DNA of 64,000 nt from Peptococcaceae bacterium (lineage in GTDB: Bacteria; Bacillota; Peptococcia; Peptococcales; Peptococcaceae): NCBI GenBank assembly GCA_017399005.1, contig JAFQEO010000035.1, positions 1 to 64,000 of the forward strand, in the 5' to 3' direction. The translations under genes were made by a program, and so were the position numbers. Position 1 is the stretch's first letter, and every line of letters starts with the position of its first letter. This document shows, one piece after another, positions 17,418 to 27,327 of this stretch. The notes below the pieces were generated by a model. That model saw only the letters and a list, made by a program, of their open reading frames with translations. It had not been told where the DNA came from and searched no databases.

Positions 17418-20400
17418 ATGAAAATGAATCGATGGGTTGTGCAGAAGGCAGATCCGGCTGTGCGGAATCGTCTGGTTGAGATGCTGGGTATTTCTCCGGT
17501 GCTGGCAAATCTGCTGATTAACCGCGGGTATCAGGAGCCTCATGAAGTGATGGAATTTCTGAATCCTTCTCTGCAGCAGCTCTCGTCGCCTTTTGAAATG
17601 TTGAATATGGGTGCAGCAGTGGAACGCATCCTGGAAGCGATAGAACGAAACGAAAAAATTGTTGTGTACGGGGATTATGACGTAGATGGAATCTGCGCCA
17701 GCGTTACCCTGTATCAGGGACTGAAAATGCTGCATGCTGATGCGGCCTATTATGTGCCGGACCGTATGGAGGAAGGCTACGGTGTAAATACACCGGCACT
17801 GCGCGGTATTTATGAGGATGGTGCCCGGCTGTTAATTACAGTGGACTGCGGAATCAGCTCCTGGAAAGAGGTGGCTGAGGCAAAAAGCTGGGGCATGGAT
17901 GTGATTGTAACCGACCATCATCAGCTGCCGGATGTTCTGCCGGACTGTATTATCGTCAATCCGGTATTCAGTAATAGTGAAAAAGATAAGTGGCGTCATC
18001 TGTGCGGCACGGGCGTTGCATTTAAAGTGGTACAGGCCCTGTTCAGCCGGTATTATCAGGAGGAAGGCTTTACCGAGCGTCTTCGTCCATTTTTAGATAT
18101 AGCAGCACTGGCTACGGTTGCTGATATTGTTCCATTAAAAGGAGATAACCGGGTAATGGTTAAATTCGGGCTGGAGGAAATGGCGCTGGGCAAACGGCCA
18201 GGTCTGGCTGCACTCTGGAAAATTGCTCAGAATCATGACCAGAACGTGCCAACAACCACTGCGGTGGGGTTTGGGCTGGCACCTCGTCTGAACGCCTGCG
18301 GGCGAATCGGTGATGTGCGTCTTGGCCTTCAGCTTCTGGTGACCGAAGATGAAACCGAGGCTATGGAGATTGCCATGAAGCTGGATCAGGAAAACCGTCA
18401 GCGGCAGGAAATCGAACGGGCAATCTACGAAGAGGCACTTGAAAAAGTGCAGGCACAGGGGCTTAATCAGCAGGAAGGGCTGATTGTGGTTGGTGAGAAC
18501 TGGCATCCGGGGGTTATCGGGATTGTTGCCTCCCGTCTTGTGGAAAAATTCTATACCCCGACCATTGTATTAACATTAACCAATGGTATTTACAAAGGTT
18601 CCGGCCGCAGTATTGAGGGGTTTCATCTGCAGCAGGCTTTAGCGCAGTGTTCCGATTTGCTGGCAAATTACGGCGGGCATAGCCAGGCGGCAGGTCTGGG
18701 GCTGAAGCCGGAGAATTTACCGGAATTCCGCAAGCAGTTTGCCCGCATTGTATCAACTGGCACAACCAGTGAATCTTTCATACCGAGCCTTTTGATTGAC
18801 AGTGAAATCGATATGCAGGATGTCAATGCTGAGATGTACCGGGAAATTTCGAAAATTCAGCCGACCGGTACGATGAACCCGACTCCGGTATTTGTATGCC
18901 GCGGGCAGAAAACTCTGGAAGCACGCACGGTGGGTGGAAATGGGGATCATTTGCGCATCAAGCTGCGTTCCGGACAAGGAGATATTTTCGGTATTGGCTT
19001 CAAAAAAGCAGAACTGGAGCCAATCACACAGGAAGGTTCTATTGATGTGGCATTCTGCCTGGATAAAAACACTTATAATGGCCGGACAAGTCTGCAGATG
19101 CTGATTAAGGATTTAAAATCCTATCGTCGTCCCGACGAGATGAATCTGCTTGACCGTCTGTTTTTCTATAAAGAGGAATATTTAGAAGATGATCCGTATC
19201 GCAATATCGGGCAGCAGGATCAGTTTTATACAAAAGTTGTAGGCGTTACCTTTGAAAACCGTCAGGCTCTGGTAGAACAGCTGGTAGCCGGTCAGCCTCT
19301 GGAACTGCACCGGGAGCGTGATAACGCCCACGATGAAAATGCTGTTGCAGTACTGGCCGACGGGGAACAGATTGGCTATCTGAAACGGAGTATTGCACGC
19401 CATCTGGCTCCAAACTTTGATCAGGGTATCGAGTATGAGGCTATGGTTGTGCAGGTAACCGGCAGTGCGGAAAAAAACTGGGGCGCTAATATTTTCATCC
19501 GTCGTATGGATGAGGCAAACGGCGAACAGATAGAACAGCAGATGCAGATTCGCGAGGAACTGGAACATCTGGACGAACCGGAACTGAAAGAACGGATTCG
19601 AGAGGCTCTGCTCGGAAAACACGAGTATCGTCCAAAACAGCAGGAAGCTCTGGATGCGTTATATAATGGTGATAATGTGCTGGCTATTCTTGGCACCGGC
19701 CGGGGGAAATCGGCTATTTTCCAGACATACAGTGCATATCTGGCCATCTGGAAACGGCAGGTTACGATGATTGTATATCCGTTACGGGCTCTGGTGAACG
19801 ACCAGTATCAGGCTCTGGAGAAAAAGCTGAGTCCGCTGGGTTTAAGGGTTCGTCTGGGCACCGGTGCTCTGGAAGGCGAGGAACGGGCATCCTTTTTCCA
19901 GCAGGTGATGGATGGTCAGGTGGATATTATTTTAACGACACCGGAATTTTTATTATGTCATAAACATCGTTTTCTGGAACTGGGCAGCCGCCTTGGCATG
20001 GTGGTTGTAGATGAAGCACACCATCTGGCAAGCAGACGGCAGGGCTATAAACAGCTCCCTGCAGGGCTTACGGAAATCCGTCCGCGGCAGGTTCTGGCAG
20101 TGACAGCCACCGCCGGGGATGATTGTGCGCGGCAGATTGTGGATTCGCTGCATATCAACAGCACTGTAGTAGACCCGCATGTGCGGGAAAATCTGGTGCT
20201 GGTGGATGAGCGTGAAAACTATAAAAAAGCCGACTATCTGCTTCGTCTGGTAAACAGCGGTGAGAAAACAGTTATTTATTTAAACAGCCGTCAGAAAGTG
20301 GTGCAGATTGCGGAGCTGCTGCGTGAAAAGACGCTGCCATCGGTACAGAAACGCATCTGTTATTATCATGGCGGACTGACATCAGCCGACCGGACTGCTA

Positions 20401-21020
20401 TTGAAAATGCGTTTCGAAGCGGAGCGCTACAGGTTATTGTAACAACCAGTGCCTTTGGAGAAGGTATTGATATTCCGGATATTCGCCATGTAGTGCTGTA
20501 TCATCTGAGCTTCTCCAGTGAAGAATATAATCAGCTGGCAGGTCGTGCAGGCCGTGACGGACAGACTGCACGGGTGCATCTGTTATATAATCGCAGAGAT
20601 GAGACACTGAATAAAAATGTACTGGCGGCCTCCTGTCCAACCAGAGAAGTGCTGGGCCGTTTTTATAAACTGCTTCAGTACCTGGTACAGGGCAAAACGG
20701 CAATTGAACTGACCAATGCCGAGCTGGTAGAGCTGGTGAAACGGGAGCGCATCGCAGAGCCGAATGAATCCTGTATCAGCAGCTGGCTTGGAATTTTTGA
20801 GGAACTTGGTTTTCTGGAGCGTGAACGCGAGGGCAGCAAACGCCGGATTATTATGATACCAAGTCCGAATAAAATGGATTTAAACGCTTCCCTGCGCTAT
20901 CAGGAATGTATGGCGGAGCTGGAGGATTTTCAGAAATATTTGCAGATTGCCTTTGAACATAATCAGGACAAACTGCTGACTGCAATCAACCGGCCGATTT
21001 ATCCGGCCAGCTGGCAGTAA
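17418..21020 (+). CDS. recJ: RecJ exonuclease fused to a HIRAN domain and a RecQ-like helicase
   Basis: A 1200-residue multidomain DNA-repair protein. Residues 1 to about 570 are RecJ, the 5'-3' single-strand exonuclease: GDYDVDG at 85-91 and DHH at 166-168 carry the metal-binding aspartates and histidines, followed by the DHHA1 region (GGHSQAAG) and an OB-like segment. Residues about 600-697 match a HIRAN domain (KVVGVTFENRQ, ERDNAHDENAVAV, IGYLKRSIARHLAP). Residues about 725-1060 are a superfamily 2 helicase with Walker A GTGRGKS (~758), DEAH (~865), TATAG and motif VI QLAGRAGRDG (~1039). RecJ is normally near 550-800 residues. The ATG at 17418 follows AAAGGGGGG; a longer frame lacks a ribosome site. 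Confidence 0.88.
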   Translation: MKMNRWVVQKADPAVRNRLVEMLGISPVLANLLINRGYQEPHEVMEFLNPSLQQLSSPFEMLNMGAAVERILEAIERNEKIVVYGDYDVDGICASVTLYQGLKMLHADAAYYVPDRMEEGYGVNTPALRGIYEDGARLLITVDCGISSWKEVAEAKSWGMDVIVTDHHQLPDVLPDCIIVNPVFSNSEKDKWRHLCGTGVAFKVVQALFSRYYQEEGFTERLRPFLDIAALATVADIVPLKGDNRVMVKFGLEEMALGKRPGLAALWKIAQNHDQNVPTTTAVGFGLAPRLNACGRIGDVRLGLQLLVTEDETEAMEIAMKLDQENRQRQEIERAIYEEALEKVQAQGLNQQEGLIVVGENWHPGVIGIVASRLVEKFYTPTIVLTLTNGIYKGSGRSIEGFHLQQALAQCSDLLANYGGHSQAAGLGLKPENLPEFRKQFARIVSTGTTSESFIPSLLIDSEIDMQDVNAEMYREISKIQPTGTMNPTPVFVCRGQKTLEARTVGGNGDHLRIKLRSGQGDIFGIGFKKAELEPITQEGSIDVAFCLDKNTYNGRTSLQMLIKDLKSYRRPDEMNLLDRLFFYKEEYLEDDPYRNIGQQDQFYTKVVGVTFENRQALVEQLVAGQPLELHRERDNAHDENAVAVLADGEQIGYLKRSIARHLAPNFDQGIEYEAMVVQVTGSAEKNWGANIFIRRMDEANGEQIEQQMQIREELEHLDEPELKERIREALLGKHEYRPKQQEALDALYNGDNVLAILGTGRGKSAIFQTYSAYLAIWKRQVTMIVYPLRALVNDQYQALEKKLSPLGLRVRLGTGALEGEERASFFQQVMDGQVDIILTTPEFLLCHKHRFLELGSRLGMVVVDEAHHLASRRQGYKQLPAGLTEIRPRQVLAVTATAGDDCARQIVDSLHINSTVVDPHVRENLVLVDERENYKKADYLLRLVNSGEKTVIYLNSRQKVVQIAELLREKTLPSVQKRICYYHGGLTSADRTAIENAFRSGALQVIVTTSAFGEGIDIPDIRHVVLYHLSFSSEEYNQLAGRAGRDGQTARVHLLYNRRDETLNKNVLAASCPTREVLGRFYKLLQYLVQGKTAIELTNAELVELVKRERIAEPNESCISSWLGIFEELGFLEREREGSKRRIIMIPSPNKMDLNASLRYQECMAELEDFQKYLQIAFEHNQDKLLTAINRPIYPASWQ

Positions 21021-21036
21021 GTTTGGAGGGATCGAT

Positions 21037-23241
21037 ATGACTCGATTTAAAGACTTAGTAGATGCTGTATATGAAAATAATCCCAATGCGGATATTGAAT
21101 TTCTGGAAGAAGTGTATCGATTTGCGGAGGACCTGCATAAAGATCAGTACCGCAAATCCGGTGAGGCATATATTATCCATCCGTTATCGGTAGCGATTAT
21201 TCTGGCCGAGCTGGGGATGGATGAGAAAGCTGTAGCGGCGGGCCTTCTGCACGATGTTGTGGAAGATACCAGCTGTAAACGGAGCGGCATTGCCGACCAT
21301 TTCGGTGAGGAAGTTGCTTTTATTGTAAACGGCGTAACCAAGCTGAGTAAACTGGAATGCAGTTCCAAAGAGGAACGCCAGCTGGAAAGCTACCGCAAAA
21401 TGTTCCTGTCGATGGCAGAGGACGTGCGCGTTGTGATGATTAAACTGGCCGACCGTTTGCATAATATGCGCACTCTGCGCTTCCAGTCTGAAGAAAAACA
21501 GAGAAGCATTTCGCAGGAAACACTGGAAATCTACGCACCGATTGCCAACCGTCTGGGGATTTCCAAAGTGAAATGGGAACTGGAGGACTTATGCCTTCGC
21601 TATCTGGAACCGGAAGCATTTTACGATTTAGTGGAACGTATTTCCATGAAGCGTGACGAGCGTGAAGAGTATATTCAGAATATCATCAGTCATATGCAGG
21701 TGGAACTGGATAAAGTGGGCATTGAGGCTGAAATTTCCGGTCGTCCGAAACATTTCTTCAGTATCTACAACAAAATGAAAAAACAGAATAAAGACCTGGA
21801 TGAACTGTACGATTTAATTGCGGTTCGTCTGCTGGTAGACTCGGTAAAAGACTGTTATGCGGCACTGGGCATTGTGCATACCTTATGGCGTCCGATTCCA
21901 ATGCGCTTTAAAGATTATATTGCTATGCCGAAACCAAACATGTACCAGTCTCTGCATACCACGGTAATCGGGCCGAACGGCGACCCGTTTGAAATTCAGA
22001 TTCGTACCTATGAGATGCACCATACTGCTGAATACGGGATTGCTGCACACTGGATTTACAAAGAAAGCGGCGGCAGCGAAATCAGTAAAGATAACTCGCA
22101 GCTCAGCTGGCTGGAACAGATTAAAGAGATGCAGAACGATGCCAGCGACAGCAAGGACTTCCTGAGTTCTCTGAAAATTGACTTATTCTCCGACACGGTA
22201 TTCGTATTCTCGCCAAAAGGTGAGGTTTACGAACTGCCGCAGGGCTCCGGGCCTCTGGACTTTGCCTATAAAGTTCACTCCGGTGTCGGCAACAGCTGCA
22301 TGGGGGCCAAGGTAAACAAAAAAATTGTGCCTCTGGATTATCAGTTGAAGAATGGTGACATTGTAGAAATTTTAACATCCAAACAGGCAAAACCGAGTCT
22401 GGACTGGGTAAATCTGTGCAAAACAAGCCAGGCGCGCAACAAAATCCGTCAGTGGTTCAAAAAAGAGGGCCGTGAGGAAAATATGCAGCGCGGGAAAGAT
22501 TTGCTGGAAACCGAGCTGAAGAAAAAAGATATTGAGCCATCGGCTGTGCTGAACAAATCGGATTCGCTGGTTGAGATTTCTAACCGCATGGGTTACAGCT
22601 GCTGGGATGATGTATGTGTAGGGATTGGCAACGGCAGCCTGACTCCGCTGCAGGTAGCCAATAAACTTTACGATGAATATCAGAAATATCATAAAGTAAA
22701 ACCGGAAGAAGAAACCGTGGAATCGCTGTTAGCCAGCAAGGCCAACAAAGAAGTACGCCGTAAAAATCAGGATGCTGCGAAAGGCAAAAGCAAAGACGGT
22801 GTTATCGTGGAAGGCTTTGAAGGCATTCCGATTCGCTTTGCGTCCTGCTGCAAACCGCTGCCGGGTGACCCGATTGTGGGCTATATTACAAGAGGGCGCG
22901 GCGTGACAATCCACCATCTGGACTGTCCGAATATTAAAGGCGGCCTTGTAAAAGAGGCAGACCGTTATGTATCGGCTTACTGGGACAGTGAAGATTCGGG
23001 TATTTATCAGGTAGAGGTGTTTGTTATTGCGATTGACCGTCCGAAAATCACACCGGAGGTTATGTCGCTGATTAACGACTCCAAGGTGCATATTACTGCA
23101 ATCAGTTCCCGCGTAAAAGAAGGGAAAACCTATATGAATATCAGTATTGAAGTCCGCAATCTGGATCAGGTAATTCTGATGATTGACAAAATCAAGAGTA
23201 TCAGCGATGTGCTGGAAGTAAAACGTACCATCGCCGACTAA
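21037..23241 (+). CDS. Bifunctional (p)ppGpp synthetase/hydrolase
   Basis: A 734-residue long RelA/SpoT homologue that makes and degrades the stringent-response alarmone. The hydrolase HD motif is at about 72-73 (HDVVEDT) within [15 protein letters not shown]...LLHD. The synthetase region includes [14 protein letters not shown] and [10 protein letters not shown]. The TGS domain ([17 protein letters not shown]) and the C-terminal ACT domain (about 655-730) are intact. It follows the RecJ fusion by 16 bases and precedes dtd by 22, as in the common Firmicute order recJ-rel-dtd. Confidence 0.95.
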   Translation: MTRFKDLVDAVYENNPNADIEFLEEVYRFAEDLHKDQYRKSGEAYIIHPLSVAIILAELGMDEKAVAAGLLHDVVEDTSCKRSGIADHFGEEVAFIVNGVTKLSKLECSSKEERQLESYRKMFLSMAEDVRVVMIKLADRLHNMRTLRFQSEEKQRSISQETLEIYAPIANRLGISKVKWELEDLCLRYLEPEAFYDLVERISMKRDEREEYIQNIISHMQVELDKVGIEAEISGRPKHFFSIYNKMKKQNKDLDELYDLIAVRLLVDSVKDCYAALGIVHTLWRPIPMRFKDYIAMPKPNMYQSLHTTVIGPNGDPFEIQIRTYEMHHTAEYGIAAHWIYKESGGSEISKDNSQLSWLEQIKEMQNDASDSKDFLSSLKIDLFSDTVFVFSPKGEVYELPQGSGPLDFAYKVHSGVGNSCMGAKVNKKIVPLDYQLKNGDIVEILTSKQAKPSLDWVNLCKTSQARNKIRQWFKKEGREENMQRGKDLLETELKKKDIEPSAVLNKSDSLVEISNRMGYSCWDDVCVGIGNGSLTPLQVANKLYDEYQKYHKVKPEEETVESLLASKANKEVRRKNQDAAKGKSKDGVIVEGFEGIPIRFASCCKPLPGDPIVGYITRGRGVTIHHLDCPNIKGGLVKEADRYVSAYWDSEDSGIYQVEVFVIAIDRPKITPEVMSLINDSKVHITAISSRVKEGKTYMNISIEVRNLDQVILMIDKIKSISDVLEVKRTIAD

Positions 23242-23263
23242 TATCAGAAATGGAGACATATAT

Positions 23264-23713
23264 ATGCGAGCTGTGGTACAGAAAGTTTCTCAGAGCAGCG
23301 TAACCGTTGCAGGAGAATGTACAGGAAAAATAGAACAGGGGCTGATGGTTCTGCTGGGTGTTACACATGATGATACCCGGCAGGATGCCCGTTATATGGC
23401 AGAGAAAATTGCCAACCTCCGTATTTTTGAAGATGACGATGAAAAACTGAATCTGTCGGTAAAAGATATCGGCGGTGCAGTACTGTCGGTAAGTCAGTTT
23501 ACTTTATACGGAGACTGCCGGAAAGGGCGTCGCCCGAGTTTTACCGAGGCGGCACGTCCGGAACAGGCCAATGAACTGTATGAACAGTTTAATGCGTTTC
23601 TGCAGGAGGAAGGCGTGCCGGTTGCTACCGGTCGTTTTCAGACACATATGGAAGTGGCGCTGGTGAATGACGGACCGGTGACGATTCTTTTAGACAGCAG
23701 ACGGAATTTTTAG
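23264..23713 (+). CDS. dtd: D-aminoacyl-tRNA deacylase
   Basis: A 149-residue enzyme that removes D-amino acids wrongly loaded on tRNA. It begins [15 protein letters not shown] and carries the active-site segments SQFTLYGD (about 77-84) and NDGPVT near the C-terminus. Length is normal. It lies in tandem with rel and the following metallo-hydrolase gene. Confidence 0.95.
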   Translation: MRAVVQKVSQSSVTVAGECTGKIEQGLMVLLGVTHDDTRQDARYMAEKIANLRIFEDDDEKLNLSVKDIGGAVLSVSQFTLYGDCRKGRRPSFTEAARPEQANELYEQFNAFLQEEGVPVATGRFQTHMEVALVNDGPVTILLDSRRNF

Positions 23714-23725
23714 GAGGAACGCTCC

Positions 23726-24352
23726 ATGATGAATATTGAAGTACTGGTGGTTGGTCCCATTGAGACCAACTGTTATATCGTAAGCGACCCGGACAGCAAA
23801 GAGGCTGTGATTATTGATGCCGGAGACGATGCTGACCTGATTTTACGCTATATTGAAAACCATGGGCTGAAAGTAAAATATCTGCTGAACACTCACGGGC
23901 ATTTTGACCATATGCAGGCCAACGATGCCGTGCGTGATAAAACCGGTGCACCGCTGGGCATTCATGCCGATGATGTAGAGCTTCTGCTTCACCCGGAAAA
24001 AGTGAGCGGCGGAATGTTTATGCAGGTAAACAGCTGCCGGGAACCGGAAAAAATTCTACACAACGGTGATATTCTGTTTTTTGGCGCATGCCAGCTTCAG
24101 GTGATTTACACCCCGGGGCACAGCCGCGGCGGATGCTGTTTTTATGCGGCAAAAGAAAAAGTTTGTTTTACCGGGGATACCTTATTTCGCGGGAGCGTGG
24201 GCCGTACCGATTTATACGGCGGCAACATGGCAAACCTGCGTAAATCTGTGAATGAACGTCTGGCAGTGTTGCCTGACGATGTAACAATTTATCCGGGACA
24301 CGGACCGGAAAGTGATATGGCCTTTGAACGACGGGCCAATCCGTATCTGTAA
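23726..24352 (+). CDS. Glyoxalase II-like metallo-hydrolase
   Basis: A 208-residue metallo-beta-lactamase-fold hydrolase with THGHFDH near residues 55-62, a TPGHSRGGCCFY segment, TGDTLFRGSVGRTD and YPGHGPES. These are the ligand motifs of the hydroxyacylglutathione-hydrolase-like (YqgX) family; the true substrate is uncertain. The start could be either of two adjacent ATG codons behind AGGAGG. Its TAA stop overlaps the next gene's ATG by one base (TAATG), implying translational coupling. Confidence 0.88.
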   Translation: MMNIEVLVVGPIETNCYIVSDPDSKEAVIIDAGDDADLILRYIENHGLKVKYLLNTHGHFDHMQANDAVRDKTGAPLGIHADDVELLLHPEKVSGGMFMQVNSCREPEKILHNGDILFFGACQLQVIYTPGHSRGGCCFYAAKEKVCFTGDTLFRGSVGRTDLYGGNMANLRKSVNERLAVLPDDVTIYPGHGPESDMAFERRANPYL

Positions 24353-25836
24353 TGGATAATACGATAAATCATAATGAGTCTCTGCAGTTTTATCTGCCGG
24401 CTGAGCACGATGCTTACCGACAGGCAGTTTTTGATGTTATCCGCATTTTTTTGCCGCGTTTTCAGTGGTCAGAAGAGGCAGATTTTCAAAATAACAGTGC
24501 AGAGTTGATTACACTGGAACAGACCGAACAGACCTGGACGCTCAGCATGGGTGCAAACAGGTCTGTTTTCGCTGTAGAAGGGCTGGATGAGAATCAGCGA
24601 AGAAGGATTCTCAAACAGAAGGTGTATGCCTTAATGCAGCAATATACTGGTCAGAAGGCTCATCCGTGGGGCATTATGACCGGTGTACGGCCAACCAAAA
24701 TTGTACACCGATGTCTGGATGAAAACCAGCAGCCGGAAGAAATAAGCAGAATGCTGCGCCGGGATTATTTAATGAACGATGAAAAAACAAACCTGCTGCT
24801 GGATGTAACCGCACGGCAGAGGCCGTTTTTATTAAACAGGGAGCAGGCTGGCAGGATTGTCAGTGTTTATCTGAGTATTCCATTCTGCCCGACCAGATGT
24901 GCATACTGTTCTTTCCCGTCGTTCTGTTTACCGAAACCTCATCTGCAGGAAGCGTATCTTGAAAATCTGCTGGCGGAGTGCAAAGCAGTGGGTGAGGCAT
25001 TACAGCGGAGTGGTAAACGGATTCAAACTGTGTATATCGGCGGGGGCACACCAACCAGTCTCTCTGCAAATCAGCTGGAACGGCTCTTAGACGGTGTACA
25101 GCGTTATCTGGGCGGGGACACAGTGGAAGAATTCACAGTAGAAGCCGGACGGCCCGATACCATTACAGAAGAAAAACTGCAGCTTCTGCATGATTATAAA
25201 GCGGGACGGATCAGTATCAATCCGCAGACATTCTCGCAGAAAACACTGGATATCATCGGGCGGCGCCATACTGTGCAGCAGATTTACGATGTGTATGATA
25301 TGGCAAGACAGATTGGCTTTGACAGCATCAACATGGATTTAATCACCGGACTTACCGGAGAAACGGCAGATGACTTTGCATACAATCTGGAGCAGATTTC
25401 CCGCCTGCGGCCCGAAAATGTTACCGTGCATACACTGGCTATCAAACGTACCGCACGGCTGCAGCTGGATGAAATGTCCGATATGCAGAGCCATATTGTG
25501 GAGCAGATGCACAGCCATCTGAACCGTTGGCTTTTCACAGAGGCGTATGTGCCGTATTATCTGTACCGGCAGAAACACATGATTGGAGACCAGGAGAACA
25601 CAGGCTATTGCCTGCCGGGCAAAGAATCCCTCTATAACATTCAGATGATGGAGGAACGGCAGACTATCTTTGGCCTGGGTGTAGGCTCCACCTCCAAATA
25701 TGTAAATACCGCCGACTGGACCTTAACCCAGAGCAGTAACCCGAAAGATTTAATATTTTATAATCAGCGCATCGACGAAATCATTGCAAAAAAGATTGCA
25801 AAAATAGAAGAACTATCAAAAATAGAAGAACTATAA
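24352..25836 (+). CDS. hemZ: HemZ-like radical SAM oxidoreductase
   Basis: A 494-residue radical SAM protein with the cluster-binding CPTRCAYC (Cys179, Cys183, Cys186) after a roughly 165-residue N-terminal extension, then YIGGGTPTSL, EAGRPDTI and the RISINPQTFSQKTLD segment typical of the coproporphyrinogen dehydrogenase/HemN-HemZ family. The long N-terminal part fits HemZ of Clostridia rather than HemN. Genuine coproporphyrinogen oxidation cannot be concluded from sequence, because several relatives have other roles and no late heme genes are in the window. The last residues repeat a K-I-E-E-L unit from a short tandem duplication at 25801-25836. Confidence 0.82.
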   Translation: MDNTINHNESLQFYLPAEHDAYRQAVFDVIRIFLPRFQWSEEADFQNNSAELITLEQTEQTWTLSMGANRSVFAVEGLDENQRRRILKQKVYALMQQYTGQKAHPWGIMTGVRPTKIVHRCLDENQQPEEISRMLRRDYLMNDEKTNLLLDVTARQRPFLLNREQAGRIVSVYLSIPFCPTRCAYCSFPSFCLPKPHLQEAYLENLLAECKAVGEALQRSGKRIQTVYIGGGTPTSLSANQLERLLDGVQRYLGGDTVEEFTVEAGRPDTITEEKLQLLHDYKAGRISINPQTFSQKTLDIIGRRHTVQQIYDVYDMARQIGFDSINMDLITGLTGETADDFAYNLEQISRLRPENVTVHTLAIKRTARLQLDEMSDMQSHIVEQMHSHLNRWLFTEAYVPYYLYRQKHMIGDQENTGYCLPGKESLYNIQMMEERQTIFGLGVGSTSKYVNTADWTLTQSSNPKDLIFYNQRIDEIIAKKIAKIEELSKIEEL

Positions 25837-25845
25837 AGAAAGCAG

Positions 25846-25892
25846 AAACCCCCTGTTTCCCGATAATTACGGAAAACAGGGGGTTTCGTTTT
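25846..25892. terminator. Intrinsic terminator between convergent genes
   Basis: AAACCCCCTGTTT pairs with AAACAGGGGGTTT (25846-25886), followed by CGTTTT on the plus strand. It terminates the recJ-to-hemZ unit and may also serve the minus-strand genes. Confidence 0.88.
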
Positions 25893-25907
25893 ACTGTTAA
25901 GCTGTGA

Positions 25908-26171
25908 TTAGTCAGCGATTTCGTTAGTGGTCCATTCAAATTCGCCGAATTTCAGGTTGGCTACCAGATTGGTTAAATCAGGACGGCCAAAGTACTGCAT
26001 GTCGCCCTGTGGGTTTACAGCCATCAGAACGATTGGTTTGTGGAAGTATTCAAAGAACCCGCGTACCAGTTCCCCTTTTTCCTCCTGTGGCAGGGAGAAG
26101 AAGTTTGTATCAACTGCTACGATTACGATTTCTTTGCCGTCAACATTTACCAGAGTGCTATCGAATTTCAT
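25908..26171 (-). CDS. Conserved-looking small protein of unknown function downstream of mrp
   Basis: An 87-residue acidic protein starting MKFDSTLVNVDGKEIVIVAV. It has alternating hydrophobic strands, no cysteines, no signal peptide and no membrane segment. I do not recognise the family. AAAGGAG upstream of the ATG and its position 41 bases after the Mrp-type ATPase on the same strand indicate co-expression with that iron-sulfur carrier. Confidence 0.65.
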   Translation of the reverse strand: MKFDSTLVNVDGKEIVIVAVDTNFFSLPQEEKGELVRGFFEYFHKPIVLMAVNPQGDMQYFGRPDLTNLVANLKFGEFEWTTNEIAD

Positions 26172-26212
26172 TGATTAAGCTCCTTTAAAGATTAATATAA
26201 CAAAGGCGTTGA

Positions 26213-27070
26213 TTAATTCTGAACCGGCAGGAATTCATCCAGGTTTTCCATCATAATGTTCAGAACTTCGCCGTTGTATTCTTCAATTTTACCGGCATCG
26301 CCCAGCTGTGCCAGCTGAGGGTCCAGAGGGAATTTGCCAATCAGAGGCACTTTGTGGTTTTTGCAGGTTTCTGCAATGCTGCTTTCGCCAAACAGATTGA
26401 TTTTTTTGCCGCAGTCCGGGCAGGACAGGTAGCTCATGTTTTCTGCAATCCCCAGTACAGGCAGGTTCATCATTTCTACCATTTTGATACCTTTACGTAC
26501 AATCATGTTAGCCAGATCCTGTGGAGATGTTACCATGTAAACACCGTTTACAGGCAGTGTCTGCAGAATGGTCAGGGTTGCATCACCGGTTCCTGGCGGC
26601 AGGTCTACTACCAGGTAGTCCAGGTCGCCCCATACAACTTCTTCCCAGAACTGTTTGATAACGCCGGAAATAACAGGACCTCTCCATACAACTGGTTCAT
26701 CATCGGTTGGCAGCAGCAGGTTCATGGACATTACTGCAATGCCGTTTGCACTTTTTGGCGGATATGCACCAAATTCGCTCATCTGAGGAGCGCCGCTGAT
26801 ACCGAATAATTTTGGAATACTTGGGCCTGTGATATCGGCATCCAGAATCCCTACTTTGTAGCCTTTTTTGTTTAAGCTGATGGCAATCATAGAAGTGAAA
26901 GAAGATTTCCCTACGCCGCCTTTACCGCTCATTACTACAATGACATTTTTAATATTGCTCAACTGCTGTGCCTGGGTTTTCTGTGGAACACCGCAGGAGG
27001 AACAGGAGGAGCAGCTACCAGAATCGCAGCTTCCTGTATTTGCAGAGGAGCATCCGCTACAACTAGACAT
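26213..27070 (-). CDS. Mrp/NBP35-type P-loop ATPase, iron-sulfur carrier
   Basis: A 285-residue P-loop NTPase of the Mrp/ApbC family, thought to carry and deliver iron-sulfur clusters. The deviant Walker A GKGGVGKS is at residues 49-56; DADITGPSIPKLFG and DLPPGTGDATLT are the family's other nucleotide-site motifs; and CPDCGKK supplies the paired cysteines expected to bind a bridging cluster. The first 27 residues hold six cysteines (4, 7, 15, 20, 23, 26) among Ser and Gly, a longer cysteine-rich head than in plain ApbC. The ATG follows GGAGGT. Confidence 0.92.
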   Translation of the reverse strand: MSSCSGCSSANTGSCDSGSCSSCSSCGVPQKTQAQQLSNIKNVIVVMSGKGGVGKSSFTSMIAISLNKKGYKVGILDADITGPSIPKLFGISGAPQMSEFGAYPPKSANGIAVMSMNLLLPTDDEPVVWRGPVISGVIKQFWEEVVWGDLDYLVVDLPPGTGDATLTILQTLPVNGVYMVTSPQDLANMIVRKGIKMVEMMNLPVLGIAENMSYLSCPDCGKKINLFGESSIAETCKNHKVPLIGKFPLDPQLAQLGDAGKIEEYNGEVLNIMMENLDEFLPVQN

Positions 27071-27112
27071 AATTGATTACCTCCAGATTTCTATGAATTA
27101 TATACTTCTTCT

Positions 27113-27141
27113 ATTTTAATATTGTGCCGCGGAAAGTGCAA
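27113..27141 (-). promoter_or_regulatory. Promoter of the Mrp-type ATPase gene
   Basis: Minus-strand TTGCAC (27136-27141), a 17-base spacer and TAAAAT (27113-27118). Confidence 0.6.
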
Positions 27142-27255
27142 GGGCAGATTAAAAAGTTTTTCTTATCCATTAAATTACTGAAAAACATAAAAGATAGAAA
27201 TCGAAAGAAATTGGTTTTGCATAATTTCTTTGTGGATATGAAGAACAATAAATGG

Positions 27256-27261
27256 TAGAAT
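27256..27261 (+). promoter_or_regulatory. Extended -10 element upstream of the GIY-YIG/polA unit
   Basis: TGGTAGAAT (27253-27261) forms an extended -10 about 66 bases before the GIY-YIG gene. The -35 is poor. Confidence 0.35.
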
Positions 27262-27327
27262 ATTACGAGAACAATTATAATGCGGTTTCTGTGTTTTGAA
27301 ATCGGATAAGAAGGGGGCGCTCAGGAT

